Assembly (NCBI GenBank): GCA_035285325.1
Contig: JAYKJB010000057.1
Location: 1 to 64,000, forward strand
Direction: 5' to 3'
Source: Candidatus Sericytochromatia bacterium
Lineage (GTDB): Bacteria; Cyanobacteriota; Sericytochromatia; S15B-MN24; JAQBPE01
Length of the DNA: 64,000 nt
In this document: positions 1 through 9,003 of the stretch, in pieces
Numbering within the stretch: the stretch's first letter is position 1
Layout: each line of letters opens with the position of its first letter
The notes under the pieces: model-generated
What the model was told of the DNA's origin: nothing
The model's input: the letters and a program-made list of their open reading frames with translations, nothing else
Databases searched by the model: none
Program-made: the position numbers and the translations under genes

Positions 1-435
1 GACATTCTGGAACGCGCGAGTCGTTTGTTCGATGAGGTGATCGTCGCCATTCTGGTGAACACCAGCAAACGCGGCCTTTTCACCCAGGAGGAACGACTCA
101 CCCTGTTGCGAGACGTCACGCGCGACCTGGCGAACGTCCGGGTGGAAGCCTTCTCGGGCTTGACGGCCGAATATGCCCGCCAGCAGCAGGCCCACGTCTT
201 GATTCGTGGCCTACGGGCGGTGTCGGACTTCGATTCGGAGTTGCGTCTGGCACTCACCAACAAGAAGCTGAATCCAGGCCTGGAAACGGTGTTCCTGATG
301 ACCAGCGCGGAAAATTTGTTTCTCAGTTCCAGCACCATCAAGGAATTGGTCTCCCTGGGCGGGTCTCCCGAGGGCATGGTCCCCCCTGCGGTGGTCGGCC
401 CGCTGGTCCGCAAGTTGACCTCCACCGACGCCTGA
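1..435 (+). CDS. coaD: Phosphopantetheine adenylyltransferase, 3' part
   Basis: CoaD transfers AMP from ATP to 4'-phosphopantetheine, the fourth step of coenzyme A synthesis, in the cytoplasm. The frame is open from the first base, so the 5' end with the ATP-binding T/HxGH motif lies outside the window; 144 codons remain of a protein usually about 160 residues long. Visible family signatures are the stretch around IRGLRAVSDFDSEL (substrate and ATP contacts) and the C-terminal SSSTIKEL motif with the conserved S-S-T-x-[IV]-[KR]-E pattern. A coiled-coil gene follows after about 235 bases, an arrangement I recall from cyanobacteria. The family assignment is firm; only the start is missing. Confidence 0.95.
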   Translation, partial: DILERASRLFDEVIVAILVNTSKRGLFTQEERLTLLRDVTRDLANVRVEAFSGLTAEYARQQQAHVLIRGLRAVSDFDSELRLALTNKKLNPGLETVFLMTSAENLFLSSSTIKELVSLGGSPEGMVPPAVVGPLVRKLTSTDA

Positions 436-671
436 AGGCCGCGCGCACATCCTTCCCAGCCGTCCCTGGATTTCCGAACTCAGAGCTGCCAGCCGAGCCA
501 CTTCGGGAAAGAACACCTCGCTGCAGGCAAGGAACTTATTGACCAGAATCGGGTTATTCGGAACAATAACTGCTGCGTTCCGTCTGTGCGGATGCTCCCA
601 CAAATTTCTCATTCTTCACCATTGCCCGTCGCCGATTGAGCTTGCGACCCGGCTTTTTGGAGGGAATAACC

Positions 672-1121
672 ATTCGTCTCGAGCAACTTTTCCGGCAGTT
701 GGAAGACCTCATCTTGGGCTGCCCCAAGGTCCCCCTGACCAACCGCATCATTATCGACGAAGACGTCCTCATCAACCTGATCGACGACATCCGGCAAGAG
801 TTGCCTGGAGAGTTTCGCAACGCCCAGGAAATTTGCAACACCAAGGACCAAATGCTGGCAGAAGCGCAGCGGGAAGCCGAGGCCATCCGGACGGGAGCTG
901 AGCGTGACCGGATGCGCGCGGTGTCTGAAACCGAAGTCTATCGGCAGGCGCAAGTGGAGGCCGACCGGCTGATTCGCGAGGCGCACATTCAAGTCCACGA
1001 ACAGCAGGCCAGCGCGGATCAATACGCAGACGAGGTGCTGGCTGAGCTCGAAACCAAGATCGGCAAGGCGCTGCAAACCATCAAAAACGGGCGTCAGCAA
1101 CTCGCCGGCACGCGCAACTGA
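672..1121 (+). CDS. DivIVA/ATPase-b-like coiled-coil protein downstream of coaD
   Basis: A 149-residue soluble protein of unknown function. The first 45 residues (RLEQLFRQLEDLILGCPKVP... followed by IIDEDVLINLIDDIR) match the pattern of a conserved cyanobacterial protein found next to coaD that is often labelled ATPase, FoF1 subunit-B-like or hypothetical. The rest is a charged helix rich in Ala, Glu, Gln and Arg, a probable coiled coil like DivIVA or ATP-synthase b stalks. No ATG or GTG lies in frame near the beginning; a good ribosome site GGAGGG (659-664) sits 7 bases before an ATT codon at 672, and TTG at 636 has no such site. The ATT start is an inference. A scaffold role at the division site or membrane is possible but untested. 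Confidence 0.72.
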   Translation: MRLEQLFRQLEDLILGCPKVPLTNRIIIDEDVLINLIDDIRQELPGEFRNAQEICNTKDQMLAEAQREAEAIRTGAERDRMRAVSETEVYRQAQVEADRLIREAHIQVHEQQASADQYADEVLAELETKIGKALQTIKNGRQQLAGTRN

Positions 1122-1172
1122 CCGGCGCCACTGCGCGGCCGGACCAATCCTTCTCACGCAGCCCTGTTGGAG

Positions 1173-1187
1173 TCCCCAATTTGGGGA
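1173..1187. promoter_or_regulatory. 15-base odd palindrome upstream of the 91-residue gene
   Basis: The sequence TCCCCAATTTGGGGA is a perfect dyad with seven-base arms around a central T. It lies about 50 bases before the start codon at 1240. There is no T-run after it, so it is less like a terminator than like an operator for a dimeric regulator. No second copy was noticed in the window. Function unproven. Confidence 0.35.
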
Positions 1188-1239
1188 ACAATCAACATGG
1201 GCGCCGGTTCCCACCTGTTCACCCAGAGAGGCACTCGCT

Positions 1240-1515
1240 ATGCATCTGCGCGATCGCCTGATTCGGCTGAAAGACGATGGTCGTCTGGTTGTCCTGTTCT
1301 TCGGCCCTCACCAAGACTCTTACCTGGCACGAATCCTGCGCGTGGGAGTTGACTACATCGAATTCGAAGCCTGTGAGCCAGACGAAACCGTGACAGCGCA
1401 TCAAATCATGCCGCTGTCCTTGCTCGTCGGCATCACGGTGTCTTCCGTGGAACGCCAACGGGAGCAGCTCGAAGTCCTCTACGAAAAAGAACCCGAAGAA
1501 GGGGAAGCGCGCTGA
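1240..1515 (+). CDS. Small acidic conserved-looking protein of unknown function
   Basis: A 91-residue protein starting at ATG with a modest GAGAGG ribosome site 10-15 bases upstream. The N-terminal half alternates hydrophobic and charged residues in a way that suggests a small beta-barrel (RLVVLFFGPHQDSYLARILRV, then DYIEFEAC), reminiscent of an Sm-like fold, followed by a short helix and an acidic tail. No catalytic motif or Cys pair is visible. It follows the coiled-coil gene and converges with the transsulfuration genes. I do not recognise the family; the Sm-like reading is a guess from the hydrophobicity pattern. Confidence 0.6.
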   Translation: MHLRDRLIRLKDDGRLVVLFFGPHQDSYLARILRVGVDYIEFEACEPDETVTAHQIMPLSLLVGITVSSVERQREQLEVLYEKEPEEGEAR

Positions 1516-1538
1516 GCCACGGGCCCAGCGCCTCCTGC

Positions 1539-2687
1539 TCAGGCCAGGTCGTCGAGCGCCAGTTGAACGTCCTGCAGCAAGTCGCCCGCATCCTCGATGC
1601 CCACGGACAGCCGCAGCAAACCATCCACCACGCCACGCGCTTCCCTCACCTCCTTGGGAATCGACCCGTGGGTCATCGAGACCGGGTGGCACATCAACGA
1701 TTCCACACCCCCTAAACTCTCGGCGAGTGTGAACAACTTGACGCGTTGTCCCACGTGTCGGGCGGCCTCAAGGCCGCCTCGCAAGGTGAAACTCACCATG
1801 CCGCCGAACCCGCGCATCTGCCGGGAGGCCAGCTCGTGCTGGGGATGGTCGGGGAGCCCTGGGTAGTAGACCCGTTCCACGGCGGCGTGCTCCACCAGCA
1901 TGGCGGCCATCAAGCGGGCGTTGTGCTCGTGCTGACGCATCCGCAAGGCCAGCGTCTTCAATCCACGTAGCGTCAGCCAGCAGTCAAACGGACTCGGCAC
2001 CCCACCCACGGCGTTCTGATGGAACTTCACCCCTTGAAACAGGTCTTCGCGATTGGTCAGGACCGCCCCCCCCACCACATCGGAGTGGCCCCCGATGTAC
2101 TTGGTGGTCGAATGAACCACCACGTCAGCCCCCAGGTCCAGCGGGTTTTGAAGGTAAGGCGTGGCAAAGGTGTTGTCGACGGCCAAAATCACCCCAGCCT
2201 CCCGCGTCAGTTGGGAGAGGGCGGAGATGTCCGCCAGTTTTAACAGGGGATTGGTGGGAGATTCGATCCAGACCATCCGGCTATTTGGCAGGAGGGCCGC
2301 TTGCACCTGGGCTGGGTCAGAGGCATCTACCCAGCTGTAGGTGATCCCGTAGCGGCGGAAGACCTTGTCAAACAGCCGAAAGGTGCCTCCATACACATCG
2401 TCCCCCACCACCACGTGGTCCCCTGCCGAGAGCAGGTTCATGACCGCTGAGGTGGCTGCCACCCCGGAGGCAAAGGCGAGACCGAAGCGGGCATTTTCCA
2501 GGGAAGCCAGACAGGCCTCCAGCGAGGCCCGCGTCGGATTGGCCGTCCGCGAGTAATCGAAGCCCCGGTGCTCCCCGGGCGCTGCCTGGGCATAGGTCGA
2601 CGTAGCGTAGATGGGAGGGATGACCGCCCCCGTGAGCGGGTCAGGGGCCTGGCCCACGTGGATGGCCTTGGTGGCAAAGTTCAACAT
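1539..2687 (-). CDS. Cystathionine gamma-lyase / gamma-synthase (PLP enzyme)
   Basis: A 382-residue cytoplasmic enzyme of the Cys/Met-metabolism PLP family. With cystathionine beta-synthase directly upstream, the likely job is gamma-lyase: cleaving cystathionine to cysteine, 2-oxobutyrate and ammonia. Evidence: the PLP-lysine motif HSTTKYIGGHSDVVGG, the cofactor-binding DDVYGGT and WIESPTNP motifs, and the C-terminal GIEDAGDLLQDV stretch typical of the family. The chosen start is the ATG giving MLNFATKAIHVGQ, where homologues begin; the frame is open 20 codons further upstream into the preceding gene. Gamma-lyase and gamma-synthase cannot be separated by sequence reading alone, so direction (Cys or Met formation) is inferred from the neighbour. 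Confidence 0.9.
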   Translation of the reverse strand: MLNFATKAIHVGQAPDPLTGAVIPPIYATSTYAQAAPGEHRGFDYSRTANPTRASLEACLASLENARFGLAFASGVAATSAVMNLLSAGDHVVVGDDVYGGTFRLFDKVFRRYGITYSWVDASDPAQVQAALLPNSRMVWIESPTNPLLKLADISALSQLTREAGVILAVDNTFATPYLQNPLDLGADVVVHSTTKYIGGHSDVVGGAVLTNREDLFQGVKFHQNAVGGVPSPFDCWLTLRGLKTLALRMRQHEHNARLMAAMLVEHAAVERVYYPGLPDHPQHELASRQMRGFGGMVSFTLRGGLEAARHVGQRVKLFTLAESLGGVESLMCHPVSMTHGSIPKEVREARGVVDGLLRLSVGIEDAGDLLQDVQLALDDLA

Positions 2688-2718
2688 GGCGTTCGTCCGT
2701 GCCTTTCGCGCGTCGGGT

Positions 2719-4083
2719 TCAGGAGGAAATGGTGGCCTGGTCGGCAAGGAAATGAATGAAGTCGATACGCGTCAAGACGCCGACGGGACGTCGCTCCGAC
2801 ACGACCAACACGGCAGAATCTCCCTCTGCCAAGGTGTAGCAGGCATCCGCGACGTCCACATCGGCGGACAGTTGCGGAAAGGGGCGCCCCATCACATCCC
2901 GCACCAAGGTGCTGGCCAGATCGACCTTTTCAAGGGCCAAACGCAGAACATCCCCCTCCTGGATCGCGCCCACGACCTCATCGCCAGCCATCACGGGCAA
3001 CTGGCTGATGTTGTACTGGCGAAGCAGGTTGGCCGCCCGCTGAACCGGCTCGGAGGGCCCCACGTGAATGATGGGCTGAAGGCTGGCCTTCTGACGCAGC
3101 AGGTCCGCCAATTTGCTGGCGGGGGGTTCGTCGATGAAATGGTGGTCGGCCATCCAGGCGTCCGAGTACAGTTTGCTGACATAAGAACGTCCCCCACTGG
3201 GAAGGATCACGACCACCACGGCATCGGGCGGCAACTGACTGGCGACGCGCACAGCGGCGGTGACAGCCGTGCCACAGGAACCTCCGCAGAAAATGCCCTC
3301 CTCCCGAGTCAGGCGACGGGCCATCCGGAAGCTGTCCCGATCGCTGACGCGTTCGAAACGGTCCACCAAGCTCACATCCGCGGTGGGGGGGACGCAACTC
3401 ATCCCAATCCCCTCCACGTAATAGGGTTTGGGCTCGTCTCCCGAATAAATCGACCCTTCCGGGTCCGCCCCGATCACGACAATCTCAGGATTCTGCTCCT
3501 TGAGGAAGCGGGCCACCCCAGAAAGCGTTCCGCCGGTTCCCATCGAGGCCACCAGATGAGTCACCCGACCCTCCGTGTCTCTCCAGATCTCCGGCCCGGT
3601 GGTCCGGTAGTGGGCTTCAGGGTTGTCGAGATTTTTGAACTGATTGGGCTGAAACGCGTTGGGCAGTTCGGCCGTCAGACGATCTGCCACCGAGTAGTAA
3701 GAGCGAGGGTCCGAGGCTTCAACATTCGTGGGGGTGATGATGACCTCGGCCCCATAGGCCTGCAGCAAACGGACCTTATCCTCCGACATCTTGTCAGGCA
3801 TCACGAAGATGCAGCGATAGCCCTTCACCGCCGCCGCCTGCGCCAGGCCAATGCCGGTGTTGCCACTGGTCGGCTCGACAATCGTGGCCCCGGGCTTCAG
3901 CAACCCCCGCCGTTCCGCCTCCTCGAGCATGAAGAGCGATGGGCGATCCTTGACCGAATTACCTGGATTTTGCGCCTCTACCTTGGCCAGCACCAGGCAA
4001 GACGCCCCATCCGTCACCTTGTTCAAGCGCACCAGCGGCGTGTTACCGATGGCCTCCAGGATGCTCCCCAGGTAATTCAACAC
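2719..4083 (-). CDS. cbs: Cystathionine beta-synthase with CBS domain pair
   Basis: A 454-residue PLP enzyme that condenses homocysteine with serine (or O-acetylserine) to cystathionine. The catalytic domain occupies about residues 1-330, with the PLP lysine in NSVKDRP and the phosphate loop PTSGNTGIG. Two CBS repeats (about 335-450) form a Bateman module that can bind adenosyl ligands. Start is GTG at 4083 with a strong GGAGG about 7 bases upstream. The gamma-lyase gene follows after about 30 bases, so the two form a reverse-transsulfuration operon moving sulfur from homocysteine to cysteine. The CBS pair separates it from short cysteine synthases. Confidence 0.93.
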   Translation of the reverse strand: MLNYLGSILEAIGNTPLVRLNKVTDGASCLVLAKVEAQNPGNSVKDRPSLFMLEEAERRGLLKPGATIVEPTSGNTGIGLAQAAAVKGYRCIFVMPDKMSEDKVRLLQAYGAEVIITPTNVEASDPRSYYSVADRLTAELPNAFQPNQFKNLDNPEAHYRTTGPEIWRDTEGRVTHLVASMGTGGTLSGVARFLKEQNPEIVVIGADPEGSIYSGDEPKPYYVEGIGMSCVPPTADVSLVDRFERVSDRDSFRMARRLTREEGIFCGGSCGTAVTAAVRVASQLPPDAVVVVILPSGGRSYVSKLYSDAWMADHHFIDEPPASKLADLLRQKASLQPIIHVGPSEPVQRAANLLRQYNISQLPVMAGDEVVGAIQEGDVLRLALEKVDLASTLVRDVMGRPFPQLSADVDVADACYTLAEGDSAVLVVSERRPVGVLTRIDFIHFLADQATISS

Positions 4084-4296
4084 GGATCCTCCTCGATCAG
4101 TTGACCTGCACCTCCACGTCTTCGGGGAGGCCCTAGCGATTGTACATCAGCGGATGCGCCACCTGGGAAGCAGCCTCCTGCGCTGGTTCACTCCGCCCCT
4201 GGTGATCTGGCGCACCCACCACGTCGTGAGCCGGAGTGTCTGGCTCACGATTCGACCGGTACTCTAAAATGACGCGTCTGATCACGGAGCCGTTCC

Positions 4297-5814
4297 TTGC
4301 TGTTTGAAGCCCAACTCGACCTTCACGTCCGCGCTCGCTACCCGCTGCTCCTCTTGGCGACCTCGGAGGAGCAGCGAGCGCTGGCCCACATTCAGCGAGT
4401 CGCCCAGGCCGGCCCCCATCCCCGGGAAGTACTCGTGTGGGATATCGCCGAGGGGTTCCGCCCTGGCCACACCGCCAAGGGTGATCCCCTCGCGGCGCTG
4501 GCTCAAGTCAGGGAAAGTCCCGCCGCGCGACGCTGGGTGTTCGTCTTGCTGGACTTCCACCGATATTGGGAACAACCACAGGTCGCCCGGACCCTGCGCA
4601 ATCTGGCCGAGACGCTCCGGGCCGAGCGAAAAACCATCGTGTTCATCTCGCCCGGCGCACGCGTCCCGGCAGAGCTGCAGGAGGACCTGACCGTCCTGGA
4701 CTTTCCCCTTCCTGACCGAGCGGAGATCGCGCGGGAGATTGACCAACTGGTCCCCGCTGCGCATCACCAACTGACCGCGCCGGCGCGAGAAACCTTGATA
4801 CAAGCCTGCAGAGGACTCGGCCTCCAGCGCATCCGGCAGGTGCTGGCCAAGGCGATCGCCGCGGACGGCCGCCTCGATGAGAGAGACATCGACCTGGTGC
4901 TGGAGGAGAAGAAGCAGATCATCCGTCAGACCGAAGTCCTCGAATTTTTTCCCGCCCACGAGAGTGTGGCGGATATCGGCGGCCTCAACAACCTCAAGGC
5001 CTGGCTGAACCTGCGCGCCGACACCTTCAACGAGGCGGCGCGCCGCTACGGGTTGCCGAATCCACGTGGATTGCTGCTCGTGGGCATTCAGGGCACCGGT
5101 AAATCACTGTGTGCCAAGGCGATCGCGCAGCTCTGGCGCTTGCCCCTGCTGCGTCTCGATGTGGGCCGCTTGATGGGGAACCTGGTGGGGGAAAGTGAAG
5201 CCCGCGCCCGCGAGATGATTCGCTTGGCCGAGGCCATGGCTCCTGCCGTGCTCTGGATGGACGAGATCGACAAGGCCTTCGCGGGAGCTGGCCACGGAGA
5301 TGCCGGAACCAGCGCCCGGGTGTTGGGAACGCTGATCACCTGGATGCAGGAGAAAACTGCACCGGTGTTCGTGGTCGCGACGGCGAATCAGGTCGACCAA
5401 CTCCCACCGGAGTTGCTTCGCAAAGGGCGATTCGATGAAATTTTTTTCATCGGCTTGCCCAGTGACGACGAACGTCGCGAAATTTTCGACGTGCATCTCC
5501 GACGCGTCCGTCCCCACGCTCGCCGCCAGTTCGATCTCGAGCGATTGGTGGCCGTCTCGGGTGGTTTCTCCGGGGCGGAAATTGCCCAGGCCATCACCGA
5601 AGCCATGTTTGGGGCTTACGCTCAGCAACGAGAGTTCGAAACCAACGACATCGTGACCGTCCTGCGGGAGAGTGTGCCGCTCTCCCGCACGGCCCAGGAG
5701 CAGATCGACACCCTGAAGCATTGGGCCAACAGCGGGAGGGCCCGACTGGCGTCACAGGAGATGCCACGCGTTCGAAAACTCAAACCCCACGCCAGCGACA
5801 CGGAAGATGAATAG
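4297..5814 (+). CDS. Ycf46-like AAA ATPase
   Basis: A 505-residue AAA-type ATPase resembling the Ycf46 protein of cyanobacteria and algal plastids. Residues 1-235 form an N-terminal domain with a degenerate, non-catalytic AAA-like look ([17 protein letters not shown]). The C-terminal half is a typical AAA module: Walker A GIQGTGKS, Walker [12 protein letters not shown], sensor [21 protein letters not shown] and the arginine-finger region. Family members are soluble; in cyanobacteria they have been linked to carbon uptake, but the role here is unknown. Start is TTG with GGAG 7 bases upstream; no ATG is in frame nearby. A TAAAAT -10-like hexamer at 4265-4270 could drive it. It is one of the phylum-level clues in this window. 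Confidence 0.85.
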   Translation: MLFEAQLDLHVRARYPLLLLATSEEQRALAHIQRVAQAGPHPREVLVWDIAEGFRPGHTAKGDPLAALAQVRESPAARRWVFVLLDFHRYWEQPQVARTLRNLAETLRAERKTIVFISPGARVPAELQEDLTVLDFPLPDRAEIAREIDQLVPAAHHQLTAPARETLIQACRGLGLQRIRQVLAKAIAADGRLDERDIDLVLEEKKQIIRQTEVLEFFPAHESVADIGGLNNLKAWLNLRADTFNEAARRYGLPNPRGLLLVGIQGTGKSLCAKAIAQLWRLPLLRLDVGRLMGNLVGESEARAREMIRLAEAMAPAVLWMDEIDKAFAGAGHGDAGTSARVLGTLITWMQEKTAPVFVVATANQVDQLPPELLRKGRFDEIFFIGLPSDDERREIFDVHLRRVRPHARRQFDLERLVAVSGGFSGAEIAQAITEAMFGAYAQQREFETNDIVTVLRESVPLSRTAQEQIDTLKHWANSGRARLASQEMPRVRKLKPHASDTEDE

Positions 5815-5891
5815 CGGCGCCCTGAGTCTCCCGACGGCCCCCTGGGCGCAGCCAGGGTATAGTGAAAGGGTTCTTCTCGAGGGAGGTGCGC

Positions 5892-6920
5892 TTGGAAGAC
5901 GGCCGCAGGCCCACGCCGAAACCGACCTGGACCGAACAGGCGGGCACGGACACGCCCAAACCCCAATCAGCCACGCGACCGCTGTCGCCTGGCGAGTTGG
6001 AGGGAATGGTACCGGCCGCTGACCAGATCGTGAAGTCCGCCTACGGCCGCACAGGCGTCCTTCCGGTTCGTCCCCTGATGAGCCGAGGCGACCGTGGCAC
6101 CGATGCCCTGGTCATCCAAAAGGCGGCCAAAGAAGCGCGCGTTCTGAATTTCGTCGTGGATGGAATCCACTGGCGCGCGGGATTCGCACCCGCCCTGAGT
6201 CAAACCCCGATCGGGCGCCACCTCCACGAGGCCCAATCCCCGCCCGAGGGCCTGGTCAAGCAGGCTGGTGGGTTTGAGTTGCGCCCGGCTCCCGAGACGT
6301 TTGAACGGGTTCTGCGAGACATCATTCCGCCCCCCCTGCTCCAGGAAGAGGAGCGGATGTTTGGCCACCATCGCCAACTCCTGGGCTTTCGCCTTTATTA
6401 CATTCCGCAAGGCCAGGCGGCCCTCGCAGGGGCCTGCGTCTGGTACGCGGACACCCCCACGGGCAAAGCCCACCACCTCTACCTGCAAACCGAGATCAAG
6501 CGGGCCGACCCGCGCATCCTGGATGAAATGAACAAGACCTTCGCCGCCTCAGCCGTGGTGGTGGAGAAAAAGGCTGCCGCCCCTCGAGCATTCGATTTCT
6601 GGCGAGAATTGCGGGACGCTCAGAGCGAGGTCCGGGCCAGTTTGGATGAGTCCACCCTGGCCCGCAATGCAGAAGCCACCCGCCAGCGCGTCTCCCGGCT
6701 CAAAAACCGCACGGAGGAGTCGCTTTACCGGAATATCCTCACCGGCCTGGCTCGTCTCAACGCGCTGGGGACAGCGCTGTTCGTGACCTTGCCGCTCTGG
6801 CTCACGGCACGTGGCGTCAAAGCGGCCAGTGGAGGGGTCATCTGGTTGGTCGCTTTCGTCGACCGCGCACTCGCTCGCTTCGGAAATGGCGGCGAGCCCC
6901 CCGCCCCCCCGCCGGGCTGA
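5892..6920 (+). CDS. Uncharacterised protein with C-terminal hydrophobic segment
   Basis: A 342-residue protein I do not recognise. The chosen start is TTG at 5892, placed 3-4 bases after a strong GGGAGGTG site; a GTG 30 bases upstream is also open but has no ribosome site. The N-terminus is proline-rich and polar, the middle (about 80-220) looks globular with a FGHHRQLLGFRLYYIPQG segment, then comes a charged helical region. One or two hydrophobic stretches near the C-terminus (LGTALFVTLPLWLTA, GGVIWLVAFV) may anchor it in the membrane. It lies between the Ycf46-like gene and a secreted protease. No motif gives a function. Confidence 0.6.
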   Translation: MEDGRRPTPKPTWTEQAGTDTPKPQSATRPLSPGELEGMVPAADQIVKSAYGRTGVLPVRPLMSRGDRGTDALVIQKAAKEARVLNFVVDGIHWRAGFAPALSQTPIGRHLHEAQSPPEGLVKQAGGFELRPAPETFERVLRDIIPPPLLQEEERMFGHHRQLLGFRLYYIPQGQAALAGACVWYADTPTGKAHHLYLQTEIKRADPRILDEMNKTFAASAVVVEKKAAAPRAFDFWRELRDAQSEVRASLDESTLARNAEATRQRVSRLKNRTEESLYRNILTGLARLNALGTALFVTLPLWLTARGVKAASGGVIWLVAFVDRALARFGNGGEPPAPPPG

Positions 6921-7011
6921 TTTTTCTGGCGAATTTAACCCTTCCATAAGAATGTAGCGAAGCGTGCGCCTCGATAGGAATCGCACCACGCGTTCTTGCG
7001 GAGACCCCTCC

Positions 7012-8307
7012 ATGGCTCGGCTCTTGCCACTGTTCCTGATGGGCGCCTGTTTGTCGGCGTGCGGGCATCCCGCTCTCTCGACGCCTCCCAGGGGCTCGAA
7101 CGCGCAGGTGCAGGCCCACGGCGTTCCCGGCAAGGTGCTCGTGGGTTGGAGGAAACCGGCGCTTGCCGAACGCGTTCTCAGCCGGTTGCAAGCGAGGCGG
7201 CAAGCCTCCAGCGAGCAGGCTGAAGCGGAGCGGGGCCTCCTTCCAGTCGACCTGGTTGAATTGCCCACCACCCTCTCCCCGGAGGACTTTGCGCGGGAAG
7301 CCGGGGAGGCGGCGGCTTGGGTGGAGCCCGAGCGCATCTGGCGACTCCCGCCCGTCTCCCCTGAGCCAGGAGTGTCCGAATTCCCCGGTGGCGAGGCGCT
7401 GCCGAGCAAACGCTTTTCGGCAAGGCAAGCCTGGCTGGAACAGGTCAAAGCGCCGGCAGCGTGGCGGATCAGCCGCGGTCGTGCCGAGGTCCGCATCGCC
7501 GTGGTCGACACCGGAATCGATGAGACGCACCCCGCCCTGAGAGGCCAAATCGCGGGAACCTGGCGCGCCTCCGGCACACTGGCCAAATTCGGTCTGGGCA
7601 GCGCGCGTGACGACAATGGACACGGCACCCACTGCGCCGGAATCGCGGTGGCCAATGGCACCGATGGGGCTGCGACCGGCGTGGCACCTGGCTGTCGCGT
7701 GCTGGCGATCAAAGCGCTGGACCGGCACGGGGCCGGTTCGACCTCGGATATCGTACGCGGCATCCGATGGGCGCTGGCCCACGAGGCCAAGGTTCTCAGC
7801 CTGAGCGTGGGCGGGGTGGAGCAAAGCCAGGCCCTGACGGCGGCCGTTTCCGATGCGCTCAGGGCCGGGGTGGTCGTCGTGGCGGCGATGGGAAATGAAG
7901 GCAAGGAGGTCAAAAACTTTCCTGCCGCTCTCGCCGGCGTGATCGCCGTGGGAGCCGTGAACCACGCTGACCAACCGGCCAGCTTTTCGACGAGGGGAAG
8001 CTGGATCTCGGTCTGCGCGCCTGGCGTAGGGATCTGGTCCACGTCCCCCACCTATCCCGTCACCTTGGGGCGAGAAAATTCCCACTTTCGCCTCGGAGAG
8101 GGCAAGCTATCGGGCACCTCCATGGCCACGCCGATGGTGGCAGGTTTGGCGGCTCTCATGCTGAGCGCCAATCCAAACCTCTCCCCCGCCCAAGTCAAAG
8201 TCTCCATTGAACGTCACGCGCATGGCTTGGGAGCTGGATTCAGTCCGCGCACCGGTTACGGCCGGGTCGACCTGAGTGCGAGCCTGGCGGCTGTGCGGAA
8301 GGATTGA
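7012..8307 (+). CDS. Subtilisin-family (S8) serine protease, lipoprotein
   Basis: A 431-residue secreted endopeptidase. The N-terminus is a lipoprotein signal (MARLLPLFLMGACLSACG), with lipidation predicted at the Cys after LSA, so it is probably exported and membrane-anchored. A prodomain-like stretch to about residue 140 is followed by the S8 catalytic domain with Asp in VVDTGIDETHP, His in GHGTHCAG, the oxyanion Asn region AAMGNEG and Ser in GTSMATPMVAG, all intact. The start is ATG with GGAG about 9 bases upstream; a GTG 48 bases earlier is open but would bury the signal peptide. Likely roles are degradation or processing of extracellular or envelope proteins. Confidence 0.92.
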   Translation: MARLLPLFLMGACLSACGHPALSTPPRGSNAQVQAHGVPGKVLVGWRKPALAERVLSRLQARRQASSEQAEAERGLLPVDLVELPTTLSPEDFAREAGEAAAWVEPERIWRLPPVSPEPGVSEFPGGEALPSKRFSARQAWLEQVKAPAAWRISRGRAEVRIAVVDTGIDETHPALRGQIAGTWRASGTLAKFGLGSARDDNGHGTHCAGIAVANGTDGAATGVAPGCRVLAIKALDRHGAGSTSDIVRGIRWALAHEAKVLSLSVGGVEQSQALTAAVSDALRAGVVVVAAMGNEGKEVKNFPAALAGVIAVGAVNHADQPASFSTRGSWISVCAPGVGIWSTSPTYPVTLGRENSHFRLGEGKLSGTSMATPMVAGLAALMLSANPNLSPAQVKVSIERHAHGLGAGFSPRTGYGRVDLSASLAAVRKD

Positions 8308-8392
8308 CCGGCCTCAGCGATCAAGACCGGCAGAATCCGGTACAATGAGCCGTCCGTCAGACGCCGCTGCCCAAAATCGCGGAAAGGCTCCC

Positions 8393-8938
8393 ATGCACGA
8401 TCAGATCGAACAGGTCCTGCTCTCTGAAACGCAAATCGCCGAACGGGTGAGCGCCCTGGGTGCGCAGATCTCACAGGATTACGCAGAGACGCCGAACCTT
8501 CTTCTGGTGGGCGTTTTGCGGGGGGTGGCGGTTTTCTTTGGGGACATGATGCGGGCCATCTCTCTGCCGGTCGACATTGATTTCATGTCAATTTCGAGCT
8601 ACGGCGCGAGCACGCGCTCAAGCGGCGTGGTGCGAATTCTGAAAGACCTCGACGAAAACATCACGGGCCGTCACGTGCTGATCCTCGAAGACATCATCGA
8701 CACCGGCTTGACCCTCAGTTACCTGGTCCGGTTGCTGCACGAGCGGCGCCCCGCCAGCCTGGAAATCTGCACCTTGCTGGACAAACCATCGCGTCGCCTG
8801 ATCGAAGTGCCTGTCAGATATGCCGGTTTTACCATTCCAGACCAGTTCGTGGTCGGCTACGGCTTGGATTACGATCAACGCTTTCGCAACCTCCCTTACG
8901 TGGGGGTTCTGAAACCCGAGGTTTACACCAAGGGCTAA
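8393..8938 (+). CDS. hpt: Hypoxanthine phosphoribosyltransferase
   Basis: A 181-residue purine-salvage enzyme that makes IMP (and usually GMP) from hypoxanthine or guanine and PRPP in the cytoplasm. The PRPP loop ILEDIIDTGLTL is exact, and the flexible-loop and C-terminal motifs (SSYGAS, PDQFVVGYGLDYDQRFRNLPYVGVL) match the family. ATG start at 8393 with GGAAAGG just upstream; the open frame runs 39 codons further but lacks family similarity. A TACAAT hexamer at 8341-8346 may be its -10 box, without a clear -35. A promoter for the next operon lies about 30 bases after the stop. Confidence 0.95.
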   Translation: MHDQIEQVLLSETQIAERVSALGAQISQDYAETPNLLLVGVLRGVAVFFGDMMRAISLPVDIDFMSISSYGASTRSSGVVRILKDLDENITGRHVLILEDIIDTGLTLSYLVRLLHERRPASLEICTLLDKPSRRLIEVPVRYAGFTIPDQFVVGYGLDYDQRFRNLPYVGVLKPEVYTKG

Positions 8939-8968
8939 GCCCAGAGAAGGCCCGCGCGTGCCGCACGT

Positions 8969-8997
8969 TGCGCCCTGGTGGGGCTTGGCCTATAATG
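8969..8997 (+). promoter_or_regulatory. Sigma-70-type promoter before the rimP leader
   Basis: TTGCGC at 8969-8974 and a perfect TATAAT at 8992-8997, separated by exactly 17 bases. Transcription should begin near 9004. This makes the following 200 bases a transcribed leader of the rimP-nusA-infB operon. Confidence 0.75.
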
Positions 8998-9003
8998 GCG
9001 CTA

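Noticed and set aside
2611-4104. 497-codon plus-strand frame opposite the transsulfuration genes
   Set aside because: Antisense shadow of two well-identified PLP enzymes with no motif of its own.
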